Assembly: GCF_014384995.1 (NCBI RefSeq) | Contig: NZ_JACRSY010000018.1 | Location: forward strand, 21,799-85,798 | Direction of reading: 5' to 3' | Origin: Zhenhengia yiwuensis | GTDB taxonomy: Bacteria; Bacillota; Clostridia; Lachnospirales; Cellulosilyticaceae | DNA: 64,000 bases | Shown: one piece after another, positions 16,317 to 24,657 of the stretch | Position numbering within the stretch: the stretch's first letter is position 1 | Layout of the letters: every line of letters begins with the position of its first letter | The notes under the pieces: model-generated | Databases searched by the model: none | Told to the model about the DNA's origin: nothing | The model's input: the letters and a program-made list of their open reading frames with translations, nothing else | Translations under genes and position numbers: made by a program

Positions 16317-17270
16317 TTACTTAATAGCGTTTGCGATATCTTCCATCATTATACGTGTTGCTGTTAAACCGCCACCTGATAAGTACCATGGCTGTTGGCT
16401 AAGGTATACAATGTTACCATTTTTGTATGCATCTGTTGTTTTAACTAACTCGTTTTCTAAAATTTCTTTTGCTGGTACTGCATCTCCCATCATAGAGCCT
16501 CTATCTAAAACGAATATGAACTGTGGATTTTTCTCTACAATGTATTCAAATGATACACTTTGACCATGTGTTGTTTCTTCTAATGTTTCATCAATATTTG
16601 TGAAACCTAAGTCATTGATAAATGAGAAACGTGAGTTATTACCATAAGCACTTACTGAACCATCATTAATAAGTGTAATTAAAGCATTATAGCCTTCTGC
16701 TTCCACTTTTTCTTTAATAGCTTGTATTTCTTTTTCAATTTCCGCTACCTGAGTATTTACTTGTTCTTCTACACCAAACATTTCTCCAAGAAGAGCCATA
16801 TTTGATTTAAATGATGCTGTATAGTCATTGTTGTCAATTGCCATTGAAATAGTTGGAGCGATTTCTGTAAATTTATCATACATATCTGCTTGTCTTCCGC
16901 CAATGATGATAAGGTCTGGCTTAGTACCATAGATTTTTTCGAAGTCTGGTTCTTTTACTGAACCTACATCTACTAAATCATCACGATCTAGTGTTTCAAG
17001 ATAACCTGTTAAACTTGATTTTGGAGCTGCTACAACTCTATCAGCTAAACCTAATTCTTGCATAGCATCTAATACACCAAGTTCAAATACAACTACTTTA
17101 GATGGATTTTTCGGTACAACTGTTTCACCAAGTGTGTGTGTTACAGTCATTGTTTCATTTTCTACTACTTCTTCTGTAGCTTCTGGTTTTGACATCCCTT
17201 TAAAGATAAATATACCTGCAATCAGTACAAGAATGATTGCACCAATAATCATACCTACTTTTTTATTCAT
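16317..17270 (-). CDS. Siderophore ABC transporter substrate-binding protein, N-terminally anchored
   Basis: A 317-residue FecB/YclQ-like binding protein. Domain marks include THTLGETVVPKNPSKVVVFE (first strand), YGTKPDLIIIGG, and the carboxyl lobe VEKNPQFIFVLDRG and NIVYLSQQPWYLSGGG. It is expected to bind a ferric catecholate or petrobactin-like siderophore outside the membrane. The amino end is a single hydrophobic helix (about residues 5-24) followed by KGMSKPEA with no lipobox Cys, so it would be held by an uncleaved anchor rather than as a lipoprotein. It is the last gene of the four-gene importer operon. Confidence 0.85.
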   Translation of the reverse strand: MNKKVGMIIGAIILVLIAGIFIFKGMSKPEATEEVVENETMTVTHTLGETVVPKNPSKVVVFELGVLDAMQELGLADRVVAAPKSSLTGYLETLDRDDLVDVGSVKEPDFEKIYGTKPDLIIIGGRQADMYDKFTEIAPTISMAIDNNDYTASFKSNMALLGEMFGVEEQVNTQVAEIEKEIQAIKEKVEAEGYNALITLINDGSVSAYGNNSRFSFINDLGFTNIDETLEETTHGQSVSFEYIVEKNPQFIFVLDRGSMMGDAVPAKEILENELVKTTDAYKNGNIVYLSQQPWYLSGGGLTATRIMMEDIANAIK

Positions 17271-17307
17271 GATTTTCTCTCCCTTTACTTTCTATTTTAA
17301 TTTTCTT

Positions 17308-18060
17308 TTAGTAATATACACAAATATTTTGGTTATTTAAGCGATGAATGCAAAATGGCATTTCATAAATTTCTTCTAAGACTTCTTTTTTAATAATTTC
17401 CTTTGTTGGTCCTGCTTTAGCTACCTTACCATTTTTAAAAGCAATAATATGATCTGAGTAGCAAGAAGCAAAGTTAATATCATGCATAACAATAATAACT
17501 GTTTTGCCAAGCTCTTCTGAGAGCTTACGGATAACCTGCATCATCTTCACAGAGTGATGCATATCTAGATTATTAAGTGGCTCATCAAGAAGTACATATT
17601 CTGTATCTTGAGCAATAACCATGGCTATGTACGCACGTTGTCTTTGACCACCACTTAGCTCATCTAAGTATTTATCTTGCATATCTGTAAGCTCCATATA
17701 ATCAATAGCTTCCTGGATATGCTTTTCATCTTCTGGTGTTAAACGGCCTTGTGAATGTGGAAAACGACCAAATCCTACAAGCTCTTTAATTGTAAGCTTA
17801 AGTGACATATGGTTAGACTGCTTTAAGATAGCAAGCTTCTTTGCTAGCTCATTACTTTTCCACTCTTCTAATTTCTTACCTTCTAGTGTAACTTCACCAG
17901 AGTCTCTTTGGACCAATCTTGTAATCATACCAAGTACTGTACTTTTACCTGCTCCATTAGGCCCTATAAAAGAAGTTACTTTTCCTTTTGGAATTTCTAA
18001 AGATACGTCTTCTACAACATTTTTATTTCCATATTTCTTAAATAGATTTGTAATCTTCAT
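17308..18060 (-). CDS. Siderophore ABC transporter ATPase (YclP-like)
   Basis: A 250-residue FepC-type ATPase. Walker A is GPNGAGKST near residue 33, the signature LSGGQRQR near 135, Walker B YVLLDEP near 157, and the switch His in VIIVMHDINFA near 190. It powers uptake through the two permeases encoded upstream. It starts one base inside the stop of the permease gene (overlap at 18060), which points to translational coupling. The family match is very strong; the ligand is inferred from the other subunits. Confidence 0.93.
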   Translation of the reverse strand: MKITNLFKKYGNKNVVEDVSLEIPKGKVTSFIGPNGAGKSTVLGMITRLVQRDSGEVTLEGKKLEEWKSNELAKKLAILKQSNHMSLKLTIKELVGFGRFPHSQGRLTPEDEKHIQEAIDYMELTDMQDKYLDELSGGQRQRAYIAMVIAQDTEYVLLDEPLNNLDMHHSVKMMQVIRKLSEELGKTVIIVMHDINFASCYSDHIIAFKNGKVAKAGPTKEIIKKEVLEEIYEMPFCIHRLNNQNICVYY

Positions 18061-19010
18061 TATTGTCTACTCTCCTTTAAGAGCAAGTAAATAAAGTAAA
18101 CGCCACCAATAAGGTTTACAACTACACTAAGCGTTGTACTAAAGTTAAGTACTTGTTCTACAATAAGCTGTCCGTATATTAAAGTCAGTCCGCCTAGTAA
18201 AATAGCTGCTGAAATTAAATACGTATGTTTGTACGTTTTTAAAATTTGTCGTGATAAGTTTACAACTAATAAACCTAAGAATGTGATTGGTCCAACTAAT
18301 GCTGTTGAAATAGATACAAGAATGGTTACAACAATAATAAGCTTTTTCACGACCCTATCATAATCTACACCTAAGTTAATAGCATGGTCACGACCAAGTG
18401 CAATAACATCGAGTACAGTAAGCTCATCCCATACAAAAGGTATAATAAGTAAGATAAGGATAACTGCTAAAATTAAAATACTCGTATTAATATTATTGAA
18501 ACTTGCAAATAAGTTATTTTGCAGTGCTAAAAATTCATTTGGATCAATAACCCTTTGCATAAAGGATGATAAGCTTGAGAATAATGTTCCAAAAATCATC
18601 CCTACAAGAAGTAGGAAAACAATATCCCCTTTTCCCCTTTCAAAGAGCACCTTATAAAGCGCTACTGAACACACAACCATAATACCAAGCGCAATGATAA
18701 AGTTATAATTCTGGTTAGTAATCAGTGGGCTAGTACTTCCTAGTACAAACACAATAAACGTCTGAACTAAAACATATAAAGAATCTAATCCTAACACACT
18801 TGGTGTTAATATGTGGTTATTTGTAATAGTTTGAAAAATAACAGATGAACTTCCTATACAAAAAGCTGTAAGGAGCATTGCAAAAATCTTAGGGATACGG
18901 TTTCCCATAGCATAATCTATATAACTCCACTCTACCCCTACAAATAAGAATAAAATTATTCCTACTGCAAGTAAGGCTGTAAGTAAGGCCAGACGGCGTT
19001 TATTTTGCAT
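18060..19010 (-). CDS. Siderophore ABC transporter permease (FecCD, YclO-like)
   Basis: A 316-residue FecCD/BtuC-family permease with about nine membrane segments. Family marks are GSSSVIFQTITNNHILTPSV near residues 53-72, LGLDSLYVLVQ, and LGRDHAINLGVDYDRVVKK near 204-222 (the cytoplasmic coupling helix). It forms the membrane channel with the neighbouring permease, which overlaps by 11 nt. The heterodimeric permease pair, rather than one homodimer, matches the YclNOPQ arrangement. Confidence 0.92.
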   Translation of the reverse strand: MQNKRRLALLTALLAVGIILFLFVGVEWSYIDYAMGNRIPKIFAMLLTAFCIGSSSVIFQTITNNHILTPSVLGLDSLYVLVQTFIVFVLGSTSPLITNQNYNFIIALGIMVVCSVALYKVLFERGKGDIVFLLLVGMIFGTLFSSLSSFMQRVIDPNEFLALQNNLFASFNNINTSILILAVILILLIIPFVWDELTVLDVIALGRDHAINLGVDYDRVVKKLIIVVTILVSISTALVGPITFLGLLVVNLSRQILKTYKHTYLISAAILLGGLTLIYGQLIVEQVLNFSTTLSVVVNLIGGVYFIYLLLKESRQ

Positions 19011-19953
19011 GTTTTTCCCTCCTTAAAATGAGATATAAAAAGATGATACTTCCTACTACACCTACAGTAAGACCAATTGAAATCTCATAAGGGAAGATGA
19101 CAATACGTCCAAATATATCACATGCTAGAAGGAATACAGACCCAATAAGTGCTGTATCAATAAGTGTTCCTTTAATACGATCACCTTTATAAAGGGAAAC
19201 GATATTCGGTACAATCAGCCCAATAAATGGAATACTTCCAACTGTAATAACCACACTTACAGTAACTAGTGCTACAACTGCTAGACCCATATAAAGGATA
19301 CGATTGTAATTGATACCGAGGTTTGTCGCAAAATCCTCACCCATCCCTGCAATGTTAAAATGATTTGCATAAATAAATGCAATCACTACAAGAGGAATAC
19401 AAAGATAAAGCATTTCATAATTTCCTTTTAAAATCATAGAAAAATCCCCTTGCATCCAAGCACTTACATTTTGCATAATGTCATACTTATAAGCGATAAA
19501 AGTTGTAATAGAACCTATAATATTTCCAAACATAATCCCTACAAGTGGTACAAATACAACGTTCTTAAAGGTAATTTTTCGGATAACCATCATAAAGGCC
19601 ATAGTTCCTGCTAGTGCAAAGATAAAGGCAACACTTGTTTTAAGCATAATACTTGCTCCTGGGAATAAAACCATCCCAATTACAACACCAAGCTGTGCAG
19701 CATCTATTGTGGCACCTGTCGTTGGGGATACGAATTTATTACGGCTAAGCTGCTGCATAATAAGTCCGCTAATACTCATCCCTATCCCCGCCATCAGTAA
19801 GCTGATAAGACGTGGCATACGACTAATCATGAAAAGTTCTATTGCAGCTTCATTGCCTGAAAGTATATCCATTACTGTTATCTCCTTAGCCCCAATAAAG
19901 AGGGACATAACAGATAAGATAATCATAAGTATAATAAGTAATAGTCGTTTCAT
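19000..19953 (-). CDS. Siderophore ABC transporter permease (FecCD, YclN-like)
   Basis: A 317-residue partner permease and the first gene of the operon. It has the family stretch GMSISGLIMQQLSRNKFVSP near residues 57-76 and the coupling-helix region GMGEDFATNLGINYNRIL near 203-220. It contains about nine membrane helices. It is preceded by a 150-nt region carrying a strong promoter and two Fur-box-like sites, so iron repression is expected for all four genes. Confidence 0.92.
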   Translation of the reverse strand: MKRLLLIILMIILSVMSLFIGAKEITVMDILSGNEAAIELFMISRMPRLISLLMAGIGMSISGLIMQQLSRNKFVSPTTGATIDAAQLGVVIGMVLFPGASIMLKTSVAFIFALAGTMAFMMVIRKITFKNVVFVPLVGIMFGNIIGSITTFIAYKYDIMQNVSAWMQGDFSMILKGNYEMLYLCIPLVVIAFIYANHFNIAGMGEDFATNLGINYNRILYMGLAVVALVTVSVVITVGSIPFIGLIVPNIVSLYKGDRIKGTLIDTALIGSVFLLACDIFGRIVIFPYEISIGLTVGVVGSIIFLYLILRREKHAK

Positions 19954-20011
19954 CTGCTCTCTCCATATATGTATGTTGATTAATTTTAATGATAATTCTT
20001 TTCACTTACAG

Positions 20012-20066
20012 AGTATACATGTAAATGATAATCACTGTCAATATGTTTTTTTAATAATAATTATCA
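20012..20066 (-). promoter_or_regulatory. Promoter and Fur boxes of the siderophore importer
   Basis: Minus-strand TTGACA (20041-20036), 18-nt spacer, TATACT (20017-20012). A 7-1-7 Fur-type dyad TGATAAT-C-ACTGTCA (20026-20040) overlaps the -35 and spacer. A better one, TAATAAT-A-ATTATCA (20052-20066), lies just upstream and matches 13 of 14 positions of the TGATAAT-N-ATTATCA consensus. Confidence 0.75.
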
Positions 20067-20112
20067 CTTTTATTAAAACACCACTTAGTAGCTTTACTTT
20101 TTAAACAAAACA

Positions 20113-20152
20113 AAGCACCTTGCAAAACTTATTTAAGTTTTGCAAGGTGCTT
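20113..20152. terminator. Terminator after coaX
   Basis: An 18-bp perfect stem (20113-20130 with 20135-20152, 4-nt loop). On the minus strand it ends TTTGTTTTGTTT after the coaX stop. Confidence 0.8.
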
Positions 20153-20206
20153 CTTATTGACCAACTACTATAAATCTTTATACTTTATATAGATCATACG
20201 CTATCT

Positions 20207-20986
20207 TTAGCCTAAGGCTTTATTTTTTTCATAAATAAGGACTAAACCTTTTAGTGTGAGTAAACCATCATATTCATCAATGACCTGTGTCCCATCTTGA
20301 ATAATTTTAGCTAATCCCCCTGTTGCAATAATTTTCATATGAGGAGCATTCATCTCTTCTTTTACTTTATTTACAATATACTCAACTTGTCCAATATATC
20401 CATATACAAGCCCTGCTTGCATACTCGAAATTGTATTCTTGCAATCTAATATACTTTTGGGTCTCTTAATCTCCATATGTGGCAATTGAGCAGCTCTTTG
20501 CCACATCGCATCTGCGCTAATTCTAATTCCTGGTGTAATTAAACCACCAATAAACTCACCTTTTTCATTGACAATATCATAAGTTGTAGATGTACCAAAA
20601 TCAATCGTCATACAAGGTCCTCCATGTAACTCATAGGCAGCTACACAATTTACAATACGGTCTGCACCTACTAATTTAGGATTATCTGTTCTTACTGATA
20701 AGCCTGTCTTAATCCCAGGTCCTACTATAAAGGGCTTCTTATTTAAATATTTTTTTATACTATTTGTAATGGAGTGCATAATATTAGGCACTACAGAAGA
20801 AATAATTACATCTTTTATATCCTTAACATTAATCCCCTTATTTCTTAACATTTCTACCATGGTAATACCATATTCATCTGATGTTCGCGGGATTTGTGTT
20901 GTCATTCTAAAACTGACTACTAACTCCATATCTTTCATTACACCCATCACAACATTTGTATTACCTATATCTATTGTCAATAACAT
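20207..20986 (-). CDS. coaX: Type III pantothenate kinase
   Basis: A 259-residue CoaX, which phosphorylates pantothenate in the first step of CoA synthesis. The ASKHA fold motifs are visible: LLTIDIGNTNVVMG at the start, MTIDFGTSTTYDIV near residue 125, and DRIVNCVAAYE near 106-116. It overlaps coaBC by one base and is the last gene of a panT-coaBC-coaX operon, so uptake and the first steps of CoA synthesis are under one promoter. A strong terminator follows. Type III kinases are not feedback-inhibited by CoA, which makes transcriptional or uptake control more relevant. Confidence 0.95.
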   Translation of the reverse strand: MLLTIDIGNTNVVMGVMKDMELVVSFRMTTQIPRTSDEYGITMVEMLRNKGINVKDIKDVIISSVVPNIMHSITNSIKKYLNKKPFIVGPGIKTGLSVRTDNPKLVGADRIVNCVAAYELHGGPCMTIDFGTSTTYDIVNEKGEFIGGLITPGIRISADAMWQRAAQLPHMEIKRPKSILDCKNTISSMQAGLVYGYIGQVEYIVNKVKEEMNAPHMKIIATGGLAKIIQDGTQVIDEYDGLLTLKGLVLIYEKNKALG

Positions 20987-22182
20987 TATTCTACCTCACT
21001 TAAATAAGTCTTAACTTGGTCAAGTATAATATCCCCTAACTCATTTTTCGTCATCTGTGGATATTCTATTATTTCTCCATTAGATTTAATAATTGTAGCA
21101 ATATTTGTATCACCTTTAAAACCTGCTCCAGATTGAGCAATGTTATTAGCTACTATAAAATCTAGGTTTTTGTTTTGTATTTTATTTTTAGCATATTCCA
21201 CCACATGCTCCGTCTCTGCTGCAAAACCTACTAATACTTGATGCTTCTTCTTCTCGCCTAAACTTTTTAAAATATCTGGGTTAGGCACTAAATTTAAAAC
21301 TAATTCTTTACCATTCTTCTTAATTTTATGGGCACTCTCATTCTCAGGTCTATAGTCTGCCACAGCCGCAGTTTTAATAACTGCATCCGCCCATTCAACA
21401 TGCTCATCTACCGCCTTATACATATCTCTTGCACTTTTAACATCGATACGCTTTACCCCTCTTGGACACTCTAACTGGGTAGGACCAGAAACAAGAATAA
21501 CCTCTGCACCCCTTTTGACTGCCTCAGTAGCAATTGCATACCCCATTTTCCCTGAAGAATGATTCGTAATATAACGCATAGGATCTATAGCTTCAATTGT
21601 AGGTCCTGCAGTTAATAGAAGATGCTTTCCTTCAAGATCTCTTTCTCCTTCAAGCTCTTTTGTTACATAAGATACAATTGTATCAGGAGTAGGTAGTTTA
21701 CCACTTCCTATATCACCACAAGCAAGCCATCCAGAATCAGGCTCTATAAACAAATACCCTTTAGATTTTAAGTACGCTATATTTTCCTGCACAATTGGAT
21801 TTTCATACATAGCTGTATTCATAGCCGGTGCAATCACAACAGGTCCTTTTACTGCCATAACAGTAGTTGTAAGCATGTCATCAGCTATGCCATTTGCTAT
21901 TTTTCCAATTACATTAGCAGTTGCTGGGGCAATAAGCATCAAATCAGTCTTTTTTGCCAAAGCTATATGTTCTACTTCCCACTTATGCGGTCTTGCAAAA
22001 GTATCTGTTACAACATAGTTATTTGTAATAGTCTCAAATGAAAGGGGCTTTACAAATTCACATGCATTTTCTGTCATAATTGTATTAATCTCATACCCTA
22101 ACTTTCTCAATTTGCTTGCTACATCTAGTAGTTTATAGACAGCTATACCACCTGTCACACCTATCAAAACATGTTTTTTCAT
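20986..22182 (-). CDS. coaBC: Bifunctional PPC synthetase/decarboxylase
   Basis: A 398-residue two-domain enzyme that makes 4'-phosphopantetheine from 4'-phosphopantothenate and cysteine. The amino-terminal flavoprotein CoaC domain has GVTGGIAVYKLLD, the His-containing KWEVEHIALAKK, IAPATAN and the PAMNTAMYENP motif near residue 118. The CoaB domain begins near residue 190 with LLTAGPTIEAIDPMRYITN and contains AAVADYRPE and the Lys of KIKKNGKEL. The length fits the family. It is coupled to coaX (1-nt overlap) and lies 14 nt after panT. Confidence 0.95.
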   Translation of the reverse strand: MKKHVLIGVTGGIAVYKLLDVASKLRKLGYEINTIMTENACEFVKPLSFETITNNYVVTDTFARPHKWEVEHIALAKKTDLMLIAPATANVIGKIANGIADDMLTTTVMAVKGPVVIAPAMNTAMYENPIVQENIAYLKSKGYLFIEPDSGWLACGDIGSGKLPTPDTIVSYVTKELEGERDLEGKHLLLTAGPTIEAIDPMRYITNHSSGKMGYAIATEAVKRGAEVILVSGPTQLECPRGVKRIDVKSARDMYKAVDEHVEWADAVIKTAAVADYRPENESAHKIKKNGKELVLNLVPNPDILKSLGEKKKHQVLVGFAAETEHVVEYAKNKIQNKNLDFIVANNIAQSGAGFKGDTNIATIIKSNGEIIEYPQMTKNELGDIILDQVKTYLSEVE

Positions 22183-22196
22183 ATGTCTCCCTCTCT

Positions 22197-22823
22197 TTAG
22201 TATAATTTTTCTTTAAAGACACTCTTTAGTACTTTACAAACTAGAGTGACTATAATTGCTGCTACAATTGCTTCTGGTATGCCATTAACGCCTATAATCC
22301 CCATAATTACTCCAAACAGGGCTTCAAAAGTAACTTCTTTAGCTGCAGCATATTGCTGCCCAAAAAATATATAAATACCACTCATGACTAACACAGTATT
22401 TGTAAGAGATCCTACAACACCCGCTGTAGCATAAGCAATAACTTTTGTTTTATCTATCTTACTAACCCACTTATAGCTGTAATAAGCTACAATTCCTATC
22501 AACATACGTGGTACAAGTGCAATTACTAAACTCCATATATTACCTTGTGCACCTCCTATTGTAATAAAAGGTGAAAATACAAAAGATGTAAGCGCTGGAC
22601 TTACCGTATTAATAATAATCGATAATATTCCAAATGCCCCTCCTAATATAGCCCCTGCTAAAGGTCCTAAGAAAATTGCGCCTATAACAACCGGAATATG
22701 TATGGTTGTTGCCTTAGTAAATCCTAAAGGCACAAATCCCAGAGGAGTAAATGCCATTATAATTTCTATAGCCAATAGTACTCCCATTAATGTTATAAAT
22801 TTTGTATTTTTCGACTTTTTCAT
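22197..22823 (-). CDS. ECF transporter S component, probably pantothenate (PanT-like)
   Basis: A 208-residue protein with about six membrane segments, resembling ECF S components. The amino-terminal KFITLMGVLLAIEIIMAF and the helix LGPLAGAILGGAFGILSIII are typical (the AxxxA-like helices contact the EcfT subunit). Substrate prediction is from position: it is the first gene of the operon with coaBC and coaX, so pantothenate is likely. The shared EcfA/EcfT genes are elsewhere. A ribosome site caggaggaa precedes the start. Confidence 0.85.
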   Translation of the reverse strand: MKKSKNTKFITLMGVLLAIEIIMAFTPLGFVPLGFTKATTIHIPVVIGAIFLGPLAGAILGGAFGILSIIINTVSPALTSFVFSPFITIGGAQGNIWSLVIALVPRMLIGIVAYYSYKWVSKIDKTKVIAYATAGVVGSLTNTVLVMSGIYIFFGQQYAAAKEVTFEALFGVIMGIIGVNGIPEAIVAAIIVTLVCKVLKSVFKEKLY

Positions 22824-22879
22824 CTTATTCCTCCTGCTATCGCTCTTTTATTAAGATGCAATGCTTATTTAACATGGTC

Positions 22880-22888
22880 ATTATATCA
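22880..22888 (-). promoter_or_regulatory. Extended -10 promoter of the panT-coaBC-coaX operon
   Basis: Minus strand TGATATAAT: a perfect TATAAT (22885-22880) with the TGn extension. No good -35 is seen, consistent with an extended -10 promoter. Confidence 0.5.
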
Positions 22889-22918
22889 TACTCCTTGAAT
22901 AATGCTAGAGAGTCATGC

Positions 22919-22934
22919 TATCTTAATTAAGATA
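22919..22934. repeat. Perfect 16-bp palindrome upstream of panT
   Basis: TATCTTAATTAAGATA, about 34 bp upstream of the panT -10, reads the same on both strands. It could be an operator for a pantothenate or CoA regulator or for the rightward ORF at 22976. No T-run follows, so it is not a terminator. Confidence 0.45.
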
Positions 22935-22975
22935 AGTACATACTTTTCTTGTCCTATTGGTATAAGCTTTGTATG

Positions 22976-23218
22976 CCGTTTAGAAATATAAAAAATGATT
23001 TTCGCCTCAGTCAAGATACATTCTTTAATCAGTCCTACTTTGATTTATATACACTATGTGATATACTCGACTTGGATAAACTTCAACGCTATCATTCTTT
23101 TAACTCTACACTTTGTGTGCATACTATCCTTACCCATTACCTTGCTTTCGACCATCAAGAAAGTACACCTTGTGATTATTATGAACTTTTTATTCCCTTA
23201 AAAGCTCTAAGGGATTAA
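22976..23218 (+). CDS. Small hypothetical ORF, uncertain
   Basis: An 80-residue reading frame from ATG 22976 (89 residues from a TTG at 22949). Codon use looks like the host, and the product is rich in aromatic and His residues with no membrane segment or known motif. No ribosome site is visible ahead of either start, which argues against translation. It fills most of the 477-base gap between panT and the MATE gene, and nothing else gene-like was seen there on either strand. Not recognised; it may be a gene remnant. Confidence 0.3.
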   Translation, partial: PFRNIKNDFRLSQDTFFNQSYFDLYTLCDILDLDKLQRYHSFNSTLCVHTILTHYLAFDHQESTPCDYYELFIPLKALRD

Positions 23219-23224
23219 ATGCTA

Positions 23225-23255
23225 TTAACCTTAGAGTTACTCCAAAGTTTATGCT
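23225..23255 (+). promoter_or_regulatory. MerR-type promoter of the MATE gene
   Basis: TTAACC (23225-23230) and TATGCT (23250-23255) are separated by 19 nt, the over-long spacer typical of MerR-activated promoters. The spacer holds the imperfect dyad CCTTAGAGT/ACTCCAAAG (7 of 9 pairs), close to the common MerR-family operator ACCTTAGAGT...ACTCTAAGGT. It lies 46 nt before the MATE start. Confidence 0.65.
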
Positions 23256-23300
23256 CGATAATGATCTAACTATTACTTGAACTTAAAGGGGGTATAAAAT

Positions 23301-24647
23301 ATGGATCATACATTAGAACTTGGCCAAGAAAAACTGGGCAAGCTTTTCATTAAATATTCTATTCCAAGCATTATAGGGATGCTTTTCTTCTCTATTTATA
23401 TTGTTATTGATGGTATTTTTGTAGGGCAAGTTGTCGGTGCTAATGGCCTTGCTGCCATCAATATTGCCATGCCATTTTTCAGTATTGCTATGGCTGTTAG
23501 CATTATGGTTTCTTCAGGTGCTAATACAATCGTCGCTATTGAATTAGGACAAGGTAATATAGCTAAGGCACGTCAAACGTTTAGCTTAGCTTTCTATACT
23601 TTAATGATTTTATCTACTACAGTGTGTATTCTTACACTGGTTTTTATAGAACCTATCTGCAAGGCATTAGGTGCTACACTAGAGCTTATGCCAATGGTTA
23701 AACGTTACTTAGCTGTACTTTGTATTTTTACACCTGTATTTACCGGAAGTGGTCTCTTATCAGGCGGTATCCGTAGTATGGGTAAACCAACCTATTCTAT
23801 GGTATGTACGGTCATTGGCTCAGTGCTTAATATTATTTTTGACTATCTACTTGTTGTGGTATGGGGCATGGGCGTATTTGGAGCGGCACTAGCTTCTGGA
23901 CTTGCCTTTATGATTGCCTTTATTGTAGGTTTTGTTGCCTATTTGCCACGCAAAAGTACGCTTCACTTTACAACTTGTAAATTCGATTTTAGAAAAATAG
24001 TCCGTTTCTTCTATAACGGTTCATCTGAAGCTTTAACAGAAGTTGCTGTAGCTTTTTCAACTTATATCTTCAATATTGTTCTCCTTATGCGTATTGGTGA
24101 AAAAGGCGTATCTGCCTTTTCCATTATTAGTTATGTGACTTCGCTCATCATTGCTGTTCTATTAGGTGTCGCAACAGGCATTGCTCCTATTACAGGCTAT
24201 AATTATGGTGCAGGTCACAAAGAACGTGTCATTTCCCTTAACAATCTAGCCCTTAAAGTTATGGCTACACTAGGGATTATCTGCACACTAGGTATGTTTA
24301 TCTTTGGTAAACCTCTTATTCTACTCTTTGCTCCAGGAGACCCGGAACTTATTGAAATGACTGTATGGGCCACTAAACTTTACTCTTTAGCTTTCCTTGT
24401 TAATGGTATTAACATTTTAGGTTCTGCTTACTTTACTGCCTTAGAGGATGCCAAAACTTCAGCACTTATTTCTCTCCTACGTGGTATTATCTTAATCTTT
24501 ATTGGTATTCTGATTCTACCTCAATTCCTTGGTGATGCAGGTATTTGGTTAACTGTATTTTTCAGTGAAATGATTACACTCTTATACACTCGATATCTTT
24601 TCCAGAAATCTTATCGTCACCTTAGACAAAAAGCTACTCATTCTTGA
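23301..24647 (+). CDS. MATE-family multidrug/cation efflux transporter
   Basis: A 448-residue, twelve-helix MatE protein. The two homologous halves start around FIKYSIPSIIGMLFFSIYIV and around residue 235 (GSSEALTEVAVAFSTYIFNI). The conserved VDGIFVGQ-type motif appears as IDGIFVGQVVGANGLAAINI in helix 1-2, and the second half has APITGYNYGAG. It expels drugs or metabolites in exchange for Na+ or H+. The start follows a strong aaagggg site. The promoter ahead has MerR-family geometry, implying induction by the exported compounds. Confidence 0.92.
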   Translation: MDHTLELGQEKLGKLFIKYSIPSIIGMLFFSIYIVIDGIFVGQVVGANGLAAINIAMPFFSIAMAVSIMVSSGANTIVAIELGQGNIAKARQTFSLAFYTLMILSTTVCILTLVFIEPICKALGATLELMPMVKRYLAVLCIFTPVFTGSGLLSGGIRSMGKPTYSMVCTVIGSVLNIIFDYLLVVVWGMGVFGAALASGLAFMIAFIVGFVAYLPRKSTLHFTTCKFDFRKIVRFFYNGSSEALTEVAVAFSTYIFNIVLLMRIGEKGVSAFSIISYVTSLIIAVLLGVATGIAPITGYNYGAGHKERVISLNNLALKVMATLGIICTLGMFIFGKPLILLFAPGDPELIEMTVWATKLYSLAFLVNGINILGSAYFTALEDAKTSALISLLRGIILIFIGILILPQFLGDAGIWLTVFFSEMITLLYTRYLFQKSYRHLRQKATHS

Positions 24648-24657
24648 GTAGCTTTTT
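24628..24657. terminator. Terminator inside overlapping 3' ends
   Basis: A 13-bp stem (aaaaagctactca 24628-24640 with tgagtagcttttt 24645-24657, 4-nt loop) has A and T tracts on both sides. It spans the stop codon of the MATE gene and the last codons of the opposite gene. Confidence 0.8.

Noticed and set aside
22995..23201. Second rightward frame in the panT-MATE gap
   Set aside because: It overlaps the 22976 frame, is hydrophobic by base composition and has no start signals.
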